The notes under the pieces: model-generated
Seen by the model: only the letters and a program-made list of their open reading frames with translations
The model's database searches: none
What the model was told of the DNA's origin: nothing
Part shown: piece after piece, positions 62,329-64,000 of the stretch
Layout: each line of letters starts with the position of its first letter
Numbering within the stretch: position 1 is the first letter of the stretch
Translations under genes and position numbers: made by a program
DNA from: Atlantibacter sp. RC6
GTDB lineage: Bacteria > Pseudomonadota > Gammaproteobacteria > Enterobacterales > Enterobacteriaceae
Assembly: GCF_014193285.1 (NCBI RefSeq)
Contig: NZ_JACHZE010000014.1
Span: forward strand, 1 to 64,000
Length of the DNA: 64,000 nt
Direction of reading: 5' to 3'

Positions 62329-63090
62329 ATGTCTACGTCTGATGTTTTTCACCTCGGCCTTACTAAAAGCGACCTGCAGGGCGCAACGCTTGCCATCGTA
62401 CCTGGCGACCCGGAACGAGTGGAAAAGATCGCCGCGCTGATGGATAAGCCGGTTAAGCTGGCATCACACCGCGAATTTACCTCCTGGCGCGCAGAGCTGG
62501 ACGGTAAGCCGGTTATCATCTGCTCTACCGGCATCGGCGGCCCATCGACTTCCATCGCCGTTGAAGAGCTGGCGCAACTGGGCATCCGCACCTTCCTGCG
62601 CGTGGGCACCACCGGCGCGATCCAGCCGCATATCAATGTTGGCGATGTGCTGGTGACCACCGCATCCGTTCGCCTCGATGGCGCAAGCCTGCATTTCGCG
62701 CCGATGGAATACCCGGCGGTCGCGGATTTCGCCTGCACCACCGCGCTGGTGGAAGCCGCGAAAGCCGTGGGCGCCACCACCCACATCGGCGTCACCGCCT
62801 CTTCCGACACCTTCTACCCGGGCCAGGAGCGTTATGACACCTTCTCTGGCCGTGTGGTTAGCCGCTACAAAGGCTCGATGGAAGAGTGGCAGCAGATGGG
62901 CGTGATGAACTATGAAATGGAGTCCGCCACGCTGCTGACCATGTGTTCAAGCCAGGGCCTGCGTGCGGGGATGGTTGCCGGGGTTATCGTGAACCGTACC
63001 CAGCAGGAAATCCCGAACGCGCAAACCATGAAGCAGACCGAAAGCCACGCGGTGAAAATCGTGGTCGAGGCCGCGCGTCGCCTGATCTAA
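62329..63090 (+). CDS. udp: Uridine phosphorylase Udp
   Basis: 253-aa hexameric phosphorylase that cleaves uridine with phosphate to uracil and ribose-1-phosphate in pyrimidine salvage. Motifs: phosphate-binding [12 protein letters not shown] near the N-terminus, the family signature [20 protein letters not shown], and the uracil-binding QERYDT..GRVV region. The start after AGAGGAG gives [10 protein letters not shown] and the E. coli length. Confidence 0.97.
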   Translation: MSTSDVFHLGLTKSDLQGATLAIVPGDPERVEKIAALMDKPVKLASHREFTSWRAELDGKPVIICSTGIGGPSTSIAVEELAQLGIRTFLRVGTTGAIQPHINVGDVLVTTASVRLDGASLHFAPMEYPAVADFACTTALVEAAKAVGATTHIGVTASSDTFYPGQERYDTFSGRVVSRYKGSMEEWQQMGVMNYEMESATLLTMCSSQGLRAGMVAGVIVNRTQQEIPNAQTMKQTESHAVKIVVEAARRLI

Positions 63091-63098
63091 ACCCACCC

Positions 63099-63126
63099 GC
63101 CAGCCCTGCTTTACGGTAGGGCTGGC
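63099..63126 (+). terminator. Hairpin after udp
   Basis: GCCAGCCCT and its complement form a 9-bp stem with a 10-base loop, followed only by AGGTTTCCCC. A weak or Rho-assisted terminator. Confidence 0.5.
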
Positions 63127-63267
63127 AGGTTTCCCCCCGGTTTTATCTTCATTACCCCGCGCTGTTTTTAATCTTTTGCACGATGCTTCGCAGTAAATGC
63201 CTTTAAAACTGGACATTTATCCAGCACAATTCCATTTTGCTCTGGTAGGGTTAATGCGGGAGGCATT

Positions 63268-64000
63268 ATGGAGTTCTCTCTATTACTGATGGCGGCGGTG
63301 GCGCTGGCGGGCATATTGCTCGGCTGGCTGGGGGCAAGCCTGCGGGCATCGCAGCGTCAGGCGGATCTGCTGGCGGAACAGCGCGATGTATTCAGCAAGT
63401 TAAGCGCGGCGAAACAGGCGTACGAGCACTGGCGCGAAGAGTGCGAATTGCTGAACGGCGAACTGCGCACCCTGAGAGATATCAAAAGCTCGCTGGAAGC
63501 CGATCTGCGTGAAGTCACCACATTGCTGGAAACCACGCGTCAGCATAACGACGACAAACTGCGTCAGATGATGAACAGCGAGCAGCGTCTTAGCGAACAG
63601 TTCGAAAACCTCGCCAACCGCATTTTTGACCGCAGCCATCGCCAGGTGGAAGAGCAAAACCGCCAGAGCCTGAACGGGCTATTAACGCCGCTGCGCGAAC
63701 AGCTCGACGGCTTCCGCCGCCAGGTGCAGGACAGCTTCGGGCAGGAGGCGCGTGAACGGCACACGCTGACCCATGAAATCCGCAATTTACAACAGCTCAA
63801 TGCCCAAATGGCTCAGGAGGCGATTAACCTGACCCGGGCGCTGAAAGGCGATAATAAAATCCAGGGCAACTGGGGCGAAGTGGTGTTGACGCGGGTGCTG
63901 GAGGCGTCGGGTTTACGCGAAGGGTATGAGTATCAGACCCAGGTCAATATCCAGCTAGACGATCGCAGCCGCATGCAGCCGGATGTGATTGTGCGTCTCC
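63268..64000 (+). CDS. rmuC: DNA recombination protein RmuC (partial, runs off the window)
   Basis: The first 244 codons of rmuC are present and the frame is open to the window edge. RmuC limits recombination at short inverted repeats and resembles nucleases by fold prediction. An N-terminal membrane helix (LLLMAAVALAGILLGWLG) is followed by a long coiled coil (about residues 25-170: SLEADLREVTTLLE, EQRLSEQFENLANRIF). The conserved nuclease-like core begins with GNWGEVVLTRVLEASGL. The ATG follows GGGAGG. Confidence 0.95.
   Translation, partial: MEFSLLLMAAVALAGILLGWLGASLRASQRQADLLAEQRDVFSKLSAAKQAYEHWREECELLNGELRTLRDIKSSLEADLREVTTLLETTRQHNDDKLRQMMNSEQRLSEQFENLANRIFDRSHRQVEEQNRQSLNGLLTPLREQLDGFRRQVQDSFGQEARERHTLTHEIRNLQQLNAQMAQEAINLTRALKGDNKIQGNWGEVVLTRVLEASGLREGYEYQTQVNIQLDDRSRMQPDVIVRL

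Overview
The window is chromosomal DNA of an enterobacterium of the family Enterobacteriaceae. Nearly every protein reads as a close homologue of an Escherichia coli or Salmonella protein. The gene order follows the stretch of the E. coli map that starts just after the rrnC tRNA genes and ends in rmuC. It is not E. coli K-12: ilvG is intact, ppiC is duplicated, aslAB and yigFG are missing, and the enterobacterial common antigen (ECA) cluster lacks rffG and rffH. Base composition is clearly GC-rich by eye, apart from an AT-rich patch at about 48.4-49.2 kb. I cannot name the genus. I saw no prophage, insertion sequence or CRISPR array.

Layout. 0-3.1 kb: tRNA-Asp and tRNA-Trp, hdfR, maoP and yifB/comM. 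3.4-12.5 kb: branched-chain amino acid synthesis, namely ilvL leader, attenuator, ilvX, ilvGMEDA, then divergent ilvY/ilvC. 12.5-20.2 kb: two tandem ppiC genes, rep, gppA, rhlB, trxA, rho. 20.4-31.3 kb: the ECA cluster wecA-wzzE-wecBC-wecDE-wzxE-wecF-wzyE-wecG. 31.5-34.0 kb: yifK/thrP with a likely GcvB target, the argX-hisR-leuT-proM tRNA operon, and the sRNA gene glmZ with sigma-54/GlrR-type control signals. 34.0-41.3 kb: hemCDXY, divergent from cyaA, then cyaY. 41.4-48.4 kb: lptM-dapF-yigA-xerC-yigB, uvrD with a LexA box, and corA with a long leader. 48.4-49.2 kb: an AT-rich island with a frameshifted DUF943-type gene. 49.2-57.9 kb: rarD, yigI, pldA, recQ, rhtC, rhtB, pldB, yigL, yigM/bioP. 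57.7-64 kb: metR/metE with an ERIC repeat in the metE leader, ysgA, udp and the start of rmuC.

How the genes work together. IlvGM, IlvC, IlvD, IlvE and IlvA make isoleucine and valine, controlled by leader-peptide attenuation and by IlvY. The wec genes build and polymerise the ECA trisaccharide. They need dTDP-4-keto-6-deoxyglucose, which this cluster can no longer make, so RmlA/RmlB-type enzymes elsewhere must supply it. GlmZ links the region to amino-sugar supply, because it activates glmS for UDP-GlcNAc, the starting substrate of ECA.

Most of the window is conserved housekeeping DNA. The points most worth a second look are the rffGH deletion junction, the tandem ppiC pair, the homopolymer frameshift in the DUF943 gene, the ERIC element between the met operators and metE, the rho leader whose rhoL frame has lost its start, and a 31-bp palindrome before rhtC. 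I found no clearly new multi-gene system.
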